Source of the DNA: Muribaculaceae bacterium
GTDB taxonomy: Bacteria > Bacteroidota > Bacteroidia > Bacteroidales > Muribaculaceae
DNA length: 6,194 nucleotides
Direction: 5' to 3'
Assembly (NCBI GenBank): GCA_902836725.1
Contig: CADFRV010000150.1
Coordinates: 1 to 6,194, forward strand
The translations under genes and the position numbers were made by a program. Below are positions 1-6,194 of the stretch, in pieces (positions within the stretch are counted from its first letter, which is position 1; each line of letters opens with the position of its first letter). The notes beneath the pieces were generated by a model. That model worked only from the letters and a program-made list of their open reading frames with translations. It did not search any database and was not told where the DNA came from.

Positions 1-2
1 CC

Positions 3-884
3 GGTAAAGCGGTGAAAAACAAGCATAAAAAGAACGGGAGCGGAGTGTCGAAAAAAGAGCTTGATGCAGCCAGACGTGATGCCGTGACAAATGGGACCCT
101 TGAAAAGGATGAGGAGACTTTGGCCGGTAATGCCATGTCTGGAGACAACGCCGCCGCAAAAGGAACGGCATCGGTACCCGGTGATTTCTCACTCGGGGGG
201 GAGTGGACGATATATAAGGTCAGGAATAACAAAGTGGAGGGTGAGGAACGGCCATATGTGACTTTTGACCTTTCGGCAAAACGTTTTTATGGCTCCAACG
301 GATGCAATTATATAAACGGTGATCTCAATCTCCAGCCAGACAGGAAACTTTCCATAGAAAACATAATATCCACACAGCGTCTGTGTAACGATGCTCCCCT
401 GGAACATCTTATAAATCTTGCGCTAAGTGATGTGTCTTCATATGTCCCGCGGCAGGAGGGTTCTGTTACTTATCTTGATCTGATGCCGGCCAACGGCAAT
501 GTACCTGTTATCATATTGCGCAGGCAAAATATGATATTTCTCAACGGAGCATGGACGGTCAAAAGTCTTAACGGGACACCGATGGAGGGGGAGGTGTCCA
601 TATCCGTCGATGTAGAGGACCGAAAGATTCATGGCAATACAGGATGCAATGTGTTTAACGGCACATTATTTATAGATCCAGACAAAACAGACTCCATGCA
701 GTTTATTGATCTGGTGAGCACACGTGCGGCGTGTCCTGCTGAAATGCGCGAGACGGAGCTGCTGCTCGCCCTTGAAGAGGCGGAGAGCGCACGTGCCTCT
801 TCAGCCGATATCACAGAGATCTACAATGCTTCGGGTGATCTTCTGCTTACACTTGAGCGGATGAAAATAACTCCGCGCGAATAA
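3..884 (+). CDS. Two-META-domain (HslJ-like) protein, 5' partial
   Basis: The reading frame is open to the left edge. A GTG at 12 could serve as a start, but the codons before it (Gly-Lys-Ala) contain no stop and no signal peptide is visible, so the true start is probably upstream. Numbering from the GTG, residues 1-58 are hydrophilic, rich in Lys, Ala, Gly and Asp, and look like a linker. Two META-type repeats follow, about 60-172 and 175-285. Each has the GxxGCNxxNGxL signature (94-105 and 208-219), an aromatic opening (GGEW, NGAW) and a second cysteine 27-29 residues on (C98/C125 and C212/C241). META domains occur in E. coli HslJ, a heat-inducible protein linked to novobiocin resistance, and in many exported Bacteroidota proteins; their biochemical role is poorly known. 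The protein is inferred to be exported, since the paired cysteines could form disulfides. It ends at TAA 882-884, inside a terminator hairpin shared with the convergent porin gene. Domain assignment is confident; function is not. Confidence 0.85.
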   Translation, partial: GKAVKNKHKKNGSGVSKKELDAARRDAVTNGTLEKDEETLAGNAMSGDNAAAKGTASVPGDFSLGGEWTIYKVRNNKVEGEERPYVTFDLSAKRFYGSNGCNYINGDLNLQPDRKLSIENIISTQRLCNDAPLEHLINLALSDVSSYVPRQEGSVTYLDLMPANGNVPVIILRRQNMIFLNGAWTVKSLNGTPMEGEVSISVDVEDRKIHGNTGCNVFNGTLFIDPDKTDSMQFIDLVSTRAACPAEMRETELLLALEEAESARASSADITEIYNASGDLLLTLERMKITPRE

Positions 885-913
885 TTTTATCACGCGGAGT
901 CAGAGGCTTTTTT
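870..913. terminator. Bidirectional intrinsic terminator between convergent genes
   Basis: A perfect 8-bp stem, ACTCCGCG at 870-877 paired with CGCGGAGT at 893-900, encloses a 15-base loop. The loop contains a smaller A/T pairing (ATA 881-883 with TAT 888-890). On the plus strand a six-T run follows at 908-913, seven bases past the stem. On the minus strand the stem is followed by TATTTT (869-864). It can therefore end both the META-protein transcript and the porin transcript. The left arm lies within the last codons of the META gene and its stop codon is in the loop. The gap between the plus-strand stem and its T run is longer than ideal. Confidence 0.75.
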
Positions 914-923
914 CTCCTTGAGA

Positions 924-1955
924 TCAGAATTTGATTGTGATTTCAGCCAGAAGTTTGTCATCATTCCCTCTGGTGGCGCAGACGCCTTTATTGTAGAAAT
1001 ATTTCTCGTAATTTATGGAGAATTCGGCTTTAAGTTGCTTGTGTATACGGCCGATAGTTGATCCTACAGTGATGCGGCGTCTCGACGGATGATCGGCGAC
1101 GAGTATTCCATCTGAATTGTTTGAACCGGAAGAATGGTCTGTCATCCCGTCAAAACGTCCTTCAAATGACATGAAATTTACCGTGCTGTTTTTAAGAGGG
1201 AGAGTGTAGACCCCATAGAGGTTCCATGCATTGACATGACGGAAACGGTCGCCTGCATACCATTTGTGCTGATACTCACCTTCTACTACCCATCTGTCAT
1301 AGGTCCATGTCACACATCCGTCGGCTACATTGACTCGTGTAAATTGCGGTTTATAGCTGACAAAACTGCCTGAAACCGCTATATGACTGATATACCAGGT
1401 GTTTTTGACTGCGTAGGTATAACTTTTCTGCCATACATTGTGGTTTTCTGTAGAAGCTGTATTGAAGACACCGAATTCAATATCTGTAGGTATTTTCCCG
1501 GATTTCCCGTAGTAGCCTGCCTTAACTCCGACCTGGCGCATATTTACCATGTGTTTACCGATAAATGATCTGTTGGCAAAGTAATATCCTCCGGGCGCTT
1601 TGAAACAATCTACGCCGAAAGGCACACGGAATTGCCCCGCCTGAATTCTCCATTTCGGTAAAAATTCCCATCGTCCCCATGCATCCAGAAATTTCATCTT
1701 GCCCTGGTCAGATGCATCGAACTGCACATAATAGTTAATCGTAGGAAATACTTTTCCACCGATGTTTATGCGGGCGTTTCTGACCTCAAATCGGCTTCCG
1801 AATCCATCGTTGTCAGCCCATTCTCCTTCCCACCTGGCTCTGACAACCCCATGTATTTCCGGCATATAATTGATCTCATTCTTGTCGTTTGTTTCTGAGG
1901 CATTGCTACTTACGCATATGGCGCCTATTATTGCAGCTAATACAGTCCGTTTCAT
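924..1955 (-). CDS. Phosphate-selective porin O/P family outer-membrane protein
   Basis: This is an outer-membrane beta-barrel of the Porin_O_P family (OprO/OprP-like), which forms anion channels in Pseudomonas; in Bacteroidota the substrate is usually unknown. From the ATG at 1955 the protein has 343 residues. It has a classic signal peptide (basic MKR, a hydrophobic stretch, likely cleavage after SNA at residue 19). The mature part has alternating aromatic strands. The family's N-terminal block is clear: FEVRNARINIGG, then a YYVQFDAS strand, then AGQFRVPFG. The protein ends in phenylalanine (ITIKF), the usual beta-barrel insertion signal. Two upstream in-frame ATGs (1976 and 1967) would add 7 or 4 residues. 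The 1955 start is preferred because the promoter places the transcript start near 1978-1981, which leaves almost no leader for the 1976 ATG, and because MKRTVL is a typical signal start. The length is slightly short for the family but complete. No TonB-dependent partner or PHO-type gene lies nearby, so phosphate as substrate is only a family label. Confidence 0.88.
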   Translation of the reverse strand: MKRTVLAAIIGAICVSSNASETNDKNEINYMPEIHGVVRARWEGEWADNDGFGSRFEVRNARINIGGKVFPTINYYVQFDASDQGKMKFLDAWGRWEFLPKWRIQAGQFRVPFGVDCFKAPGGYYFANRSFIGKHMVNMRQVGVKAGYYGKSGKIPTDIEFGVFNTASTENHNVWQKSYTYAVKNTWYISHIAVSGSFVSYKPQFTRVNVADGCVTWTYDRWVVEGEYQHKWYAGDRFRHVNAWNLYGVYTLPLKNSTVNFMSFEGRFDGMTDHSSGSNNSDGILVADHPSRRRITVGSTIGRIHKQLKAEFSINYEKYFYNKGVCATRGNDDKLLAEITIKF

Positions 1956-1984
1956 TCCTATTCTCATAAATAACATTGGGAGTG

Positions 1985-2015
1985 CAAAATTAGTAAATTT
2001 CGTTTATACCCGGAA
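1985..2015 (-). promoter_or_regulatory. Bacteroidota-type promoter of the porin gene
   Basis: Read on the minus strand, TAATTTTG (1992 to 1985) matches the Bacteroidota -7 consensus TAnnTTTG exactly. Twenty bases upstream lies TTC (2015 to 2013) where the -33 element would normally be TTG, one mismatch. The predicted transcript start is near 1978-1981, giving a leader of about 25 bases to the ATG at 1955. The weak -33 element lies within a TTCCGG sequence that recurs upstream, so an activator may help here (inference). Confidence 0.7.
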
Positions 2016-2275
2016 TATGCATTGCTGCCATAATTTTCTATTTCCGGAACATTTTATAAATCGGATTTAAATGTTTCAGTATGTCAGGTTTCAGATGCAG
2101 AAGCGATTGTATGTTCGTATATATGGCGCAAGGTATGATGCACCATGGTATAATCGAGTGCTATTGCATACCGGATAAACCACTTGTTTACAGGATGATT
2201 GCCTGAACGGTCTGAGTATTGCCCTGTGATTGCATATGGATGTGTGGTTGAAATAAAATGGTGAGTCTGGACAAT
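1993..2275. other. Intergenic stretch with no recognisable gene
   Basis: Outside the porin promoter and the terminator at 2276-2325, the 383-base gap between the porin and peptidase genes holds no gene I can support. A 67-codon minus-strand frame (2091-2294) runs into the terminator and has no promoter and no family resemblance. A 35-codon plus-strand frame (2071-2178) encodes a basic, tyrosine- and arginine-rich peptide but has no consensus promoter. I see no tRNA fold, riboswitch or mobile-element end. The palindrome TTCCGGAA lies at 2042-2049, with a half copy at 2010-2015. Confidence 0.5.
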
Positions 2276-2325
2276 AAAAATGATGGCATATCAAATTTTA
2301 TCAATCTGACATGCCATCCTTTTTT
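2276..2325. terminator. Bidirectional intrinsic terminator downstream of the S9 peptidase gene
   Basis: A perfect 8-bp stem, GATGGCAT at 2282-2289 with ATGCCATC at 2311-2318, encloses a 21-base A/T-rich loop. It is flanked by AAAAA (2276-2280) on the left and TTTTTT (2320-2325) on the right. Read on the minus strand, the hairpin is followed by A and then TTTTT, about 41 bases after the peptidase stop codon. It is thus well placed to end that transcript before the porin promoter. It would also work for any plus-strand transcript. The rather large loop lowers confidence a little. Confidence 0.75.
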
Positions 2326-2359
2326 ATGGAGTGCTTAAAGATTTGAAGTCTCGGCGATT

Positions 2360-4510
2360 TCAGGCTTTAACGCTGTCACATGCTTCTTTCCCACTCTCGG
2401 TGCAGTCTTTATCAGAGCATTTTTCACCAGGTTTCAACCAACGGTCAAGCCAACGGAAGAACACACGCTGCCAAAGAATGGCGTTCTGTGGCTTGAGTAT
2501 CCAGTGGTTTTCGTCGGGGAAGATAACCATTTCGGCGGGAACACCACGCAGGCGTGCCGCGTTGAATGCCATTTCACCCTGTGATGACAGGATGCGGTAA
2601 TCGAACTCTCCGTGGGTGACAAGGATCGGTGTGTTCCAACGGTCCACGAATTTGTGGGGAGAGTTAGCAAATGTGCGCTGTGCGACAGCGTTGTCTCTTT
2701 CCCAGAAGGCACCGCCCATATCCCAGTTGGCGAACCACATTTCCTCGGTTTCAAGATATTGTGACTCGATATTGAATATGCCGGCATGCGCGATAAGAGC
2801 AGCAAAACGGTTCTCATGTATGCCTGCGAGCATATATACGGAGAAGCCTCCGTAGCTTGCGCCGACAGCGCCGATATGAGCACCGTCGATGAACGGTTTC
2901 TCTTTCATGTAATCGACAGCTGAGAGGTAATCCTGCATGTTCTGACCGGGATAGTCACCGGAAATCTGAGCGTTCCATTCAGTGCCGAAACCGGGGAGAC
3001 CGCGGCGGTTGGGAGCTATGACCACATATCCGTTTGATGCCATAAGCATCAGATTCCAGCGATAGCTCCAGAACTGGCTGACTGCCTGCTGAGGACCGCC
3101 CTGGCAATAAAGTATAGCGGGATATTTCTTATTGGGATCGAAGTCGGGAGGAAGAACCACCCAGGTGGTCATCAGCTTTCCGTCAGTAGTGGGAACAAGC
3201 TCCTTCATTACCACCGGCGACTTGATCTGGGTGAGGATATCCTTGTTGACGCTCGTAAGGGGAGTGGCCTGCTGCTTCTCCACCATGAAGATTTCATTGG
3301 GATAAAGCATCGAGTGGCGCATGGTGACAATGCGGTCGGTACCCACGGGCGCAAGTGCCGCATAATCGGCTATGTCTGATCCGGAAGTTACCATAGAGAC
3401 TTTCTTTGTGGCTACTTCCACGTTGAAGATGGGTGTCACGCCCTGGTATGCGGCAAGGAAATAGATGTTTTTGCCGTCAGGATTCCATGCTATGGCGTCA
3501 GCTGTATAATCCCAGTTTGTGGTGAGATCGGTTTTTTCGCCTGTGGCCATATCCATGACAAATATGCGGTTTTTATCCGATTCGTAGCCGTCATGTTCCA
3601 TAGAGAGCCATGCCAGGGTCTTTCCGTCCGGTGAAAATGCCGGAGCTGTATCGTATCCCATCATGCCTTCTGTGAGATTGCGTGTGGTGGCTGCAGCGAT
3701 ATCGTAAAGATACAGGTCTGAGTTGGTTGAGATGGCATATTCCATTCCTGTTTTCTTACGGCTGACATATACGATCTGTTTGGAGTCGGGTGACCATGCA
3801 AAAGATTCTATCCCTCCGAATGGTTTCATCGGCGACTCATAAGGTTCATCCTGCATTATATCACGGATATTCTTTACTCCGAAACCTGTGAAATCTGCAA
3901 GGAAAGGATGAGGAATTTCTGTGACCCATTCGTCCCAGTGCTTGTACATCATGTCGTCGATGATGCGTGCGTTGGCTTTGGGGAGATCGGGATATACATC
4001 CTGTGCGGTGCGGCCGTATTTTACTGTAGAAATAAGCAGCACCTTGGTGCCGTCGGGAGAGATAAGGAAGCCACCCACTCCGTTGGGCATGCGTGTCACA
4101 ACCTGGCGGTTGCTTCCGTCGGCATTCATCACCCACATCTGGGGTTTGCCGTCGTGCGGAGCGACAAAAGCGACGCGCTTTCCACCATCGATCCAAACGG
4201 CGTCTCCTTCCGATGCCGGTGTAGTGGTCAGACGTTTTACGTTAGATCCGTCTGTATCCATCACATACAGTTCGTTGTTGGATTTGTTCTGCTCTACGCT
4301 TTCGTAGCTTACCCCATACAGGATCTTGGAACCGTCAGGCGAAACCTGCGGATTGCTTACTCTTCCTAGAGCTTCCAGAGCTTCAATGTTGAAAATGCCG
4401 TCGGTTGAATGGAACTCAGGTTTGTCGATGAGTTCCTGTCTGTCGCAGCAGCTTGAGGCTGTCCCAAGTATGGTCGCTGACATGGCTAACGGGATAAAAA
4501 ACTTGTTCAT
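2360..4510 (-). CDS. dpp5: Dipeptidyl-peptidase 5-like S9 family serine peptidase, probable lipoprotein
   Basis: This is a prolyl-oligopeptidase-family (S9) exopeptidase, expected to release dipeptides from the N-terminus of peptides outside the cytoplasm; DPP5 of Porphyromonas prefers Ala and hydrophobic residues at P1. It has 716 residues. Residues 1-20 form a signal sequence ending in a lipobox-like ASSC, so Cys21 is the likely lipidated residue; a second Cys follows directly. A beta-propeller spans about 44-425, with repeated SPDG-type blade motifs (57-60, 151-154, 240-243, 293-296, 344-346). The alpha/beta-hydrolase domain spans about 440-692. The catalytic triad is visible: Ser552 in GASYG, Asp637 in GEFDYR and His669 in DENHW. 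From memory, these each lie ten residues after the triad reported for P. gingivalis DPP5 (542, 627, 659), which suggests close colinearity. The CQGGP motif (469-473) marks the oxyanion region. The C-terminus runs about 23 residues past the usual end at WLK and carries three cysteines. It has its own promoter and terminator, so it is probably monocistronic. An acylaminoacyl-peptidase activity is the main alternative. Confidence 0.9.
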   Translation of the reverse strand: MNKFFIPLAMSATILGTASSCCDRQELIDKPEFHSTDGIFNIEALEALGRVSNPQVSPDGSKILYGVSYESVEQNKSNNELYVMDTDGSNVKRLTTTPASEGDAVWIDGGKRVAFVAPHDGKPQMWVMNADGSNRQVVTRMPNGVGGFLISPDGTKVLLISTVKYGRTAQDVYPDLPKANARIIDDMMYKHWDEWVTEIPHPFLADFTGFGVKNIRDIMQDEPYESPMKPFGGIESFAWSPDSKQIVYVSRKKTGMEYAISTNSDLYLYDIAAATTRNLTEGMMGYDTAPAFSPDGKTLAWLSMEHDGYESDKNRIFVMDMATGEKTDLTTNWDYTADAIAWNPDGKNIYFLAAYQGVTPIFNVEVATKKVSMVTSGSDIADYAALAPVGTDRIVTMRHSMLYPNEIFMVEKQQATPLTSVNKDILTQIKSPVVMKELVPTTDGKLMTTWVVLPPDFDPNKKYPAILYCQGGPQQAVSQFWSYRWNLMLMASNGYVVIAPNRRGLPGFGTEWNAQISGDYPGQNMQDYLSAVDYMKEKPFIDGAHIGAVGASYGGFSVYMLAGIHENRFAALIAHAGIFNIESQYLETEEMWFANWDMGGAFWERDNAVAQRTFANSPHKFVDRWNTPILVTHGEFDYRILSSQGEMAFNAARLRGVPAEMVIFPDENHWILKPQNAILWQRVFFRWLDRWLKPGEKCSDKDCTESGKEACDSVKA

Positions 4511-4559
4511 CGGTATTTTATAATAGTTGAAATAATTTCTGTAATCTATTCAATCCTAG

Positions 4560-4592
4560 CAAAAGTACGAAAAATCTCGGGGAGAGCCAAAA
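4560..4592 (-). promoter_or_regulatory. Strong Bacteroidota-type promoter of the S9 peptidase gene
   Basis: Read on the minus strand, TTTTGG (4592 to 4587) supplies the TTG -33 element. Exactly 20 bases later comes TACTTTTG (4567 to 4560), a full match to the -7 consensus TAnnTTTG. The predicted transcript start is near 4553-4556, leaving a leader of roughly 45 A/T-rich bases to the ATG at 4510. No Shine-Dalgarno sequence is present, which is usual in this phylum. The promoter fills the 95-base gap after the kinase gene, so the peptidase need not depend on readthrough. Confidence 0.82.
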
Positions 4593-4605
4593 GTCATCCG
4601 CATTT

Positions 4606-5535
4606 TCAGCGTGGTGTAGCGTCAACCAAATATGAATGCTTGGAAATAAATGCCATCACATCGTCTTCGGTTGCATCTAAAGGTCCTGATCCGCTTAATT
4701 TGATGGAACACATCGCAGCGGCGAATGTGCCGGCTTTTTCATATGATGCTCCCCGGCTCCTCATATATAGATAGCCGGCCATATAAGTGTCTCCACACCC
4801 TGTAGCATCCACCAGTGCATGGGGAGTGAAAGCCGGTATCTGATAGAAGGTGCCACCGGCATATATTACAGATCCTTTGTCTCCAAGCGTGAGGAGTACT
4901 TCCTGGCATCCCCAGTCTGATAAGATACGGGCGGCTTTATGCGGGTCGTCAGTCCCTGTAAGCTGTTGCATTTCCATCTCATTGGCTTTCAGAATGGATA
5001 TATAGGGCAATGCTTCTTTTTTCATGGAATAATCTACGGGTACCACACACTCTCCGACAACTTTGCGCAGATATCCCTGCACGTCGACAGATACAATTCC
5101 AATTCCGGATAATTTCTTTATTACTTCCAGATCAAAATCATCGGCCAACAGTGTGCCGAGATGGAATATACGTGCCTCGATACCGGAAAGTTTTTCCGCC
5201 ATGAAAGGGTCGGCTTTGGCAAGCACCCGTTGGGTGCGGTCGTTCATGTCATCACCATATTTGTTTTCAAAGCATACCGATTGTCTGCTCGGAATTACGG
5301 TGACATCAATTCCGTCTGCCTGCAGTTCTTTTATGACCCCCATCTCGGCAGAACCGATTGAAGTCACGAGTCTGAAACCGCTGTGCTCAAAACCTTTGAG
5401 TGCTTTGGCAAAATAATATGCGGTTCCACCGGGCATTTCTTTTGTGAAGTGTGGAGTGATTATTTTATCGAGCGTTATATGTCCGATACAGCAGATTTCG
5501 CATCCCTGTATTCCGGAGACTGATTGTGTGGTCAT
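4606..5535 (-). CDS. PfkB-family carbohydrate kinase, substrate uncertain
   Basis: This is a cytoplasmic ribokinase/PfkB-fold kinase that transfers phosphate from ATP to a sugar or polyol. It has 309 residues, normal for the family. The C-terminal signature is intact: DATGCGDTYMAG at 243-254, with Asp249 as the likely catalytic base and 244-249 as the anion hole. TLGDKGS at 216-222 is the usual nucleotide-side strand and turn. LKANEMEMQQLTG at 182-194 is the family's NxxE-type segment. At the N-terminal diglycine motif the sequence is GGTAYY (36-41). The sugar-contacting Asn of GGxxxN enzymes is replaced by Tyr, so a plain fructokinase or ribokinase is less likely. DVQGYLR at 151-157 recalls the ribokinase-like subgroup that contains myo-inositol kinases, a resemblance from memory only. 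The start ATG overlaps the transporter stop as ATGA (5532-5535), which indicates translational coupling and a shared substrate or pathway. No strong terminator follows. Confidence 0.85.
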   Translation of the reverse strand: MTTQSVSGIQGCEICCIGHITLDKIITPHFTKEMPGGTAYYFAKALKGFEHSGFRLVTSIGSAEMGVIKELQADGIDVTVIPSRQSVCFENKYGDDMNDRTQRVLAKADPFMAEKLSGIEARIFHLGTLLADDFDLEVIKKLSGIGIVSVDVQGYLRKVVGECVVPVDYSMKKEALPYISILKANEMEMQQLTGTDDPHKAARILSDWGCQEVLLTLGDKGSVIYAGGTFYQIPAFTPHALVDATGCGDTYMAGYLYMRSRGASYEKAGTFAAAMCSIKLSGSGPLDATEDDVMAFISKHSYLVDATPR

Positions 5536-6194
5536 TTATAAGAGGATTTTAGCGCATACAGCGCGTAGATAAATACAAATAAGTAACCTGCGGCGGGAAT
5601 TACAAAGGCTGTGGATATGGAGGTCTGATCGGCTATATAGCCCATCAGAAATGTTCCGACGGCTCCTCCGATAGGGGTCATCATGAGAAGAGAAGACGCT
5701 ATTTTGACGGAATCACCGATCCCGGCGACAGTAATTGCAAAGATTGTGGGAAACATAATGGCCTCAAACGCATAGCATGCGAAAAGGCCACACTTTGATA
5801 CAGCACCGAGATCAAGAGATACCGCTATTGCTCCGGCAACAGTCATGACAGCACAGAACAGCAATACTTTTCCTGCCGCGATCCGGCTCATTATCCAGCT
5901 TCCTGCGATGCGGGCGACCATAAAGAGGCCGAGTGCCCCGAAAGAAAGTATAACTGAAGCCGTGGCCTTATCCATCCAACCGTCGGCAGTGGCGTAATTT
6001 ATGAATAAACTGTTTATGGATATTTCCGCTATCTCATAGCAGAAGAGTGCTATAAGCCCCATCCTGAAATGCATGTCGTGAAGTAAATTCCTTACTGTGA
6101 CCATAACACCAGATGGCTTTCTGTCAGAAACATGCGGCCCGGGCTCACTTTCACGTGATGATTTTATTTCCGGCAGACGTATTCTTGAAAATAT
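5532..6194 (-). CDS. MFS sugar permease, FHS (FucP-like) family, C-terminal half (5' partial)
   Basis: This is an inner-membrane sugar:H+ symporter of the fucose/glucose-galactose (FHS) branch of the major facilitator superfamily. Only the last 220 residues are inside the window; the frame is open to the right edge. The first ~35 residues visible are polar, with LPEIK near the start, and match the central cytoplasmic loop. Then come six hydrophobic segments fitting TM7-TM12. Counting from the internal Met encoded at 6104, these lie near 13-38, 48-70, 79-99, 105-127, 135-158 and 163-186. The IMFPTIFAI motif (116-124) and the following MMTPIGGAVG...GYIAD (141-159) are typical of this family's TM10-TM11 region. 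The residues that bind sugar and proton in FucP's N-terminal half cannot be checked here. It overlaps the kinase gene by four bases, so the imported compound is probably phosphorylated by that kinase. The Met encoded at 6104 is internal, not the start. Confidence 0.85.
   Translation of the reverse strand: MFSRIRLPEIKSSRESEPGPHVSDRKPSGVMVTVRNLLHDMHFRMGLIALFCYEIAEISINSLFINYATADGWMDKATASVILSFGALGLFMVARIAGSWIMSRIAAGKVLLFCAVMTVAGAIAVSLDLGAVSKCGLFACYAFEAIMFPTIFAITVAGIGDSVKIASSLLMMTPIGGAVGTFLMGYIADQTSISTAFVIPAAGYLFVFIYALYALKSSYK

Noticed and set aside
12..14. GTG as the true start of the META protein
   Set aside because: The frame stays open to the window edge and the protein would lack any export signal, so a start outside the window is more likely.
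2132..2187. Possible hairpin GGTATG/CATACC and a CCATGG palindrome in the gap
   Set aside because: The stem is only six base pairs with a long loop and there is no associated T run or conserved structure. It is consistent with chance.
2091..2294. 67-codon minus-strand frame in the intergenic gap
   Set aside because: It begins inside the terminator loop, has no promoter and shows no domain or signal.
2434..2883. 149-codon minus-strand frame within the peptidase gene
   Set aside because: It overlaps the catalytic domain, including Ser552, Asp637 and His669, in another frame. The main frame has an intact triad, so there is no frameshift to explain.
3908..4369. Two long plus-strand frames (153 and 128 codons) opposite the peptidase gene
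   Set aside because: They lie antisense to the beta-propeller coding region, have no promoter and encode no recognisable domain. They arise from the codon pattern of the real gene.
4568..4605. Terminator after the kinase gene
   Set aside because: Only a 3-bp CTC/GAG stem near a short T run is visible. The T run belongs to the peptidase promoter spacer, so I did not call a terminator.
1..6194. CRISPR, insertion sequence, tRNA/rRNA or defence system
   Set aside because: No regularly spaced repeats, transposase or integrase motifs, terminal inverted repeats or tRNA-like folds were seen. All long frames are explained by metabolic or envelope genes.

Overview
The window looks like ordinary chromosomal DNA from a member of the Bacteroidota, most likely a gut-type Bacteroidales. 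Four lines point this way. There are two promoters of the Bacteroidota form (TTG-like element, 20-base spacer, TAnnTTTG). No gene has a well-spaced Shine-Dalgarno site; starts are preceded by A/T-rich leader. The S9 peptidase closely resembles the DPP5 known from Porphyromonas and Bacteroides. A Porin_O_P outer-membrane protein sits beside a two-META-domain protein. A Muribaculaceae-like host fits the moderate G+C content, but that is only a guess.

Layout, left to right. A plus-strand gene for a tandem META-domain protein enters from the left edge (its 5' end is outside) and stops at 884. It converges on a minus-strand gene for a phosphate-selective-porin-family protein (924-1955). The two share a bidirectional terminator (870-913). 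The porin has its own promoter (1985-2015). A 383-base gap (1977-2359) carries that promoter, a second bidirectional terminator (2276-2325) and otherwise nothing I can identify. Then follow, all on the minus strand, a dipeptidyl-peptidase 5-like S9 lipoprotein (2360-4510) with a near-consensus promoter (4560-4592), a PfkB-family sugar kinase (4606-5535), and the C-terminal half of an FHS-type (FucP-like) MFS sugar transporter that runs off the right edge (5532-6194).

How the genes fit together. The transporter and kinase overlap by four bases (ATGA) and very probably form an uptake-and-phosphorylation pair for a sugar or polyol. The kinase has an unusual substrate-side motif, so the substrate cannot be named. 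The DPP5-like enzyme is its own transcription unit, cutting dipeptides from peptides outside the cytoplasm. The porin-family protein is a separate outer-membrane unit. The META protein is probably exported, but its signal would be outside the window.

I found no mobile element, CRISPR array, tRNA, rRNA or defence-type system. The points worth a second look are modest: the kinase specificity, a cysteine-bearing C-terminal tail on the peptidase, paired TTCCGG sites at the porin promoter, and a stop codon buried in a terminator hairpin.
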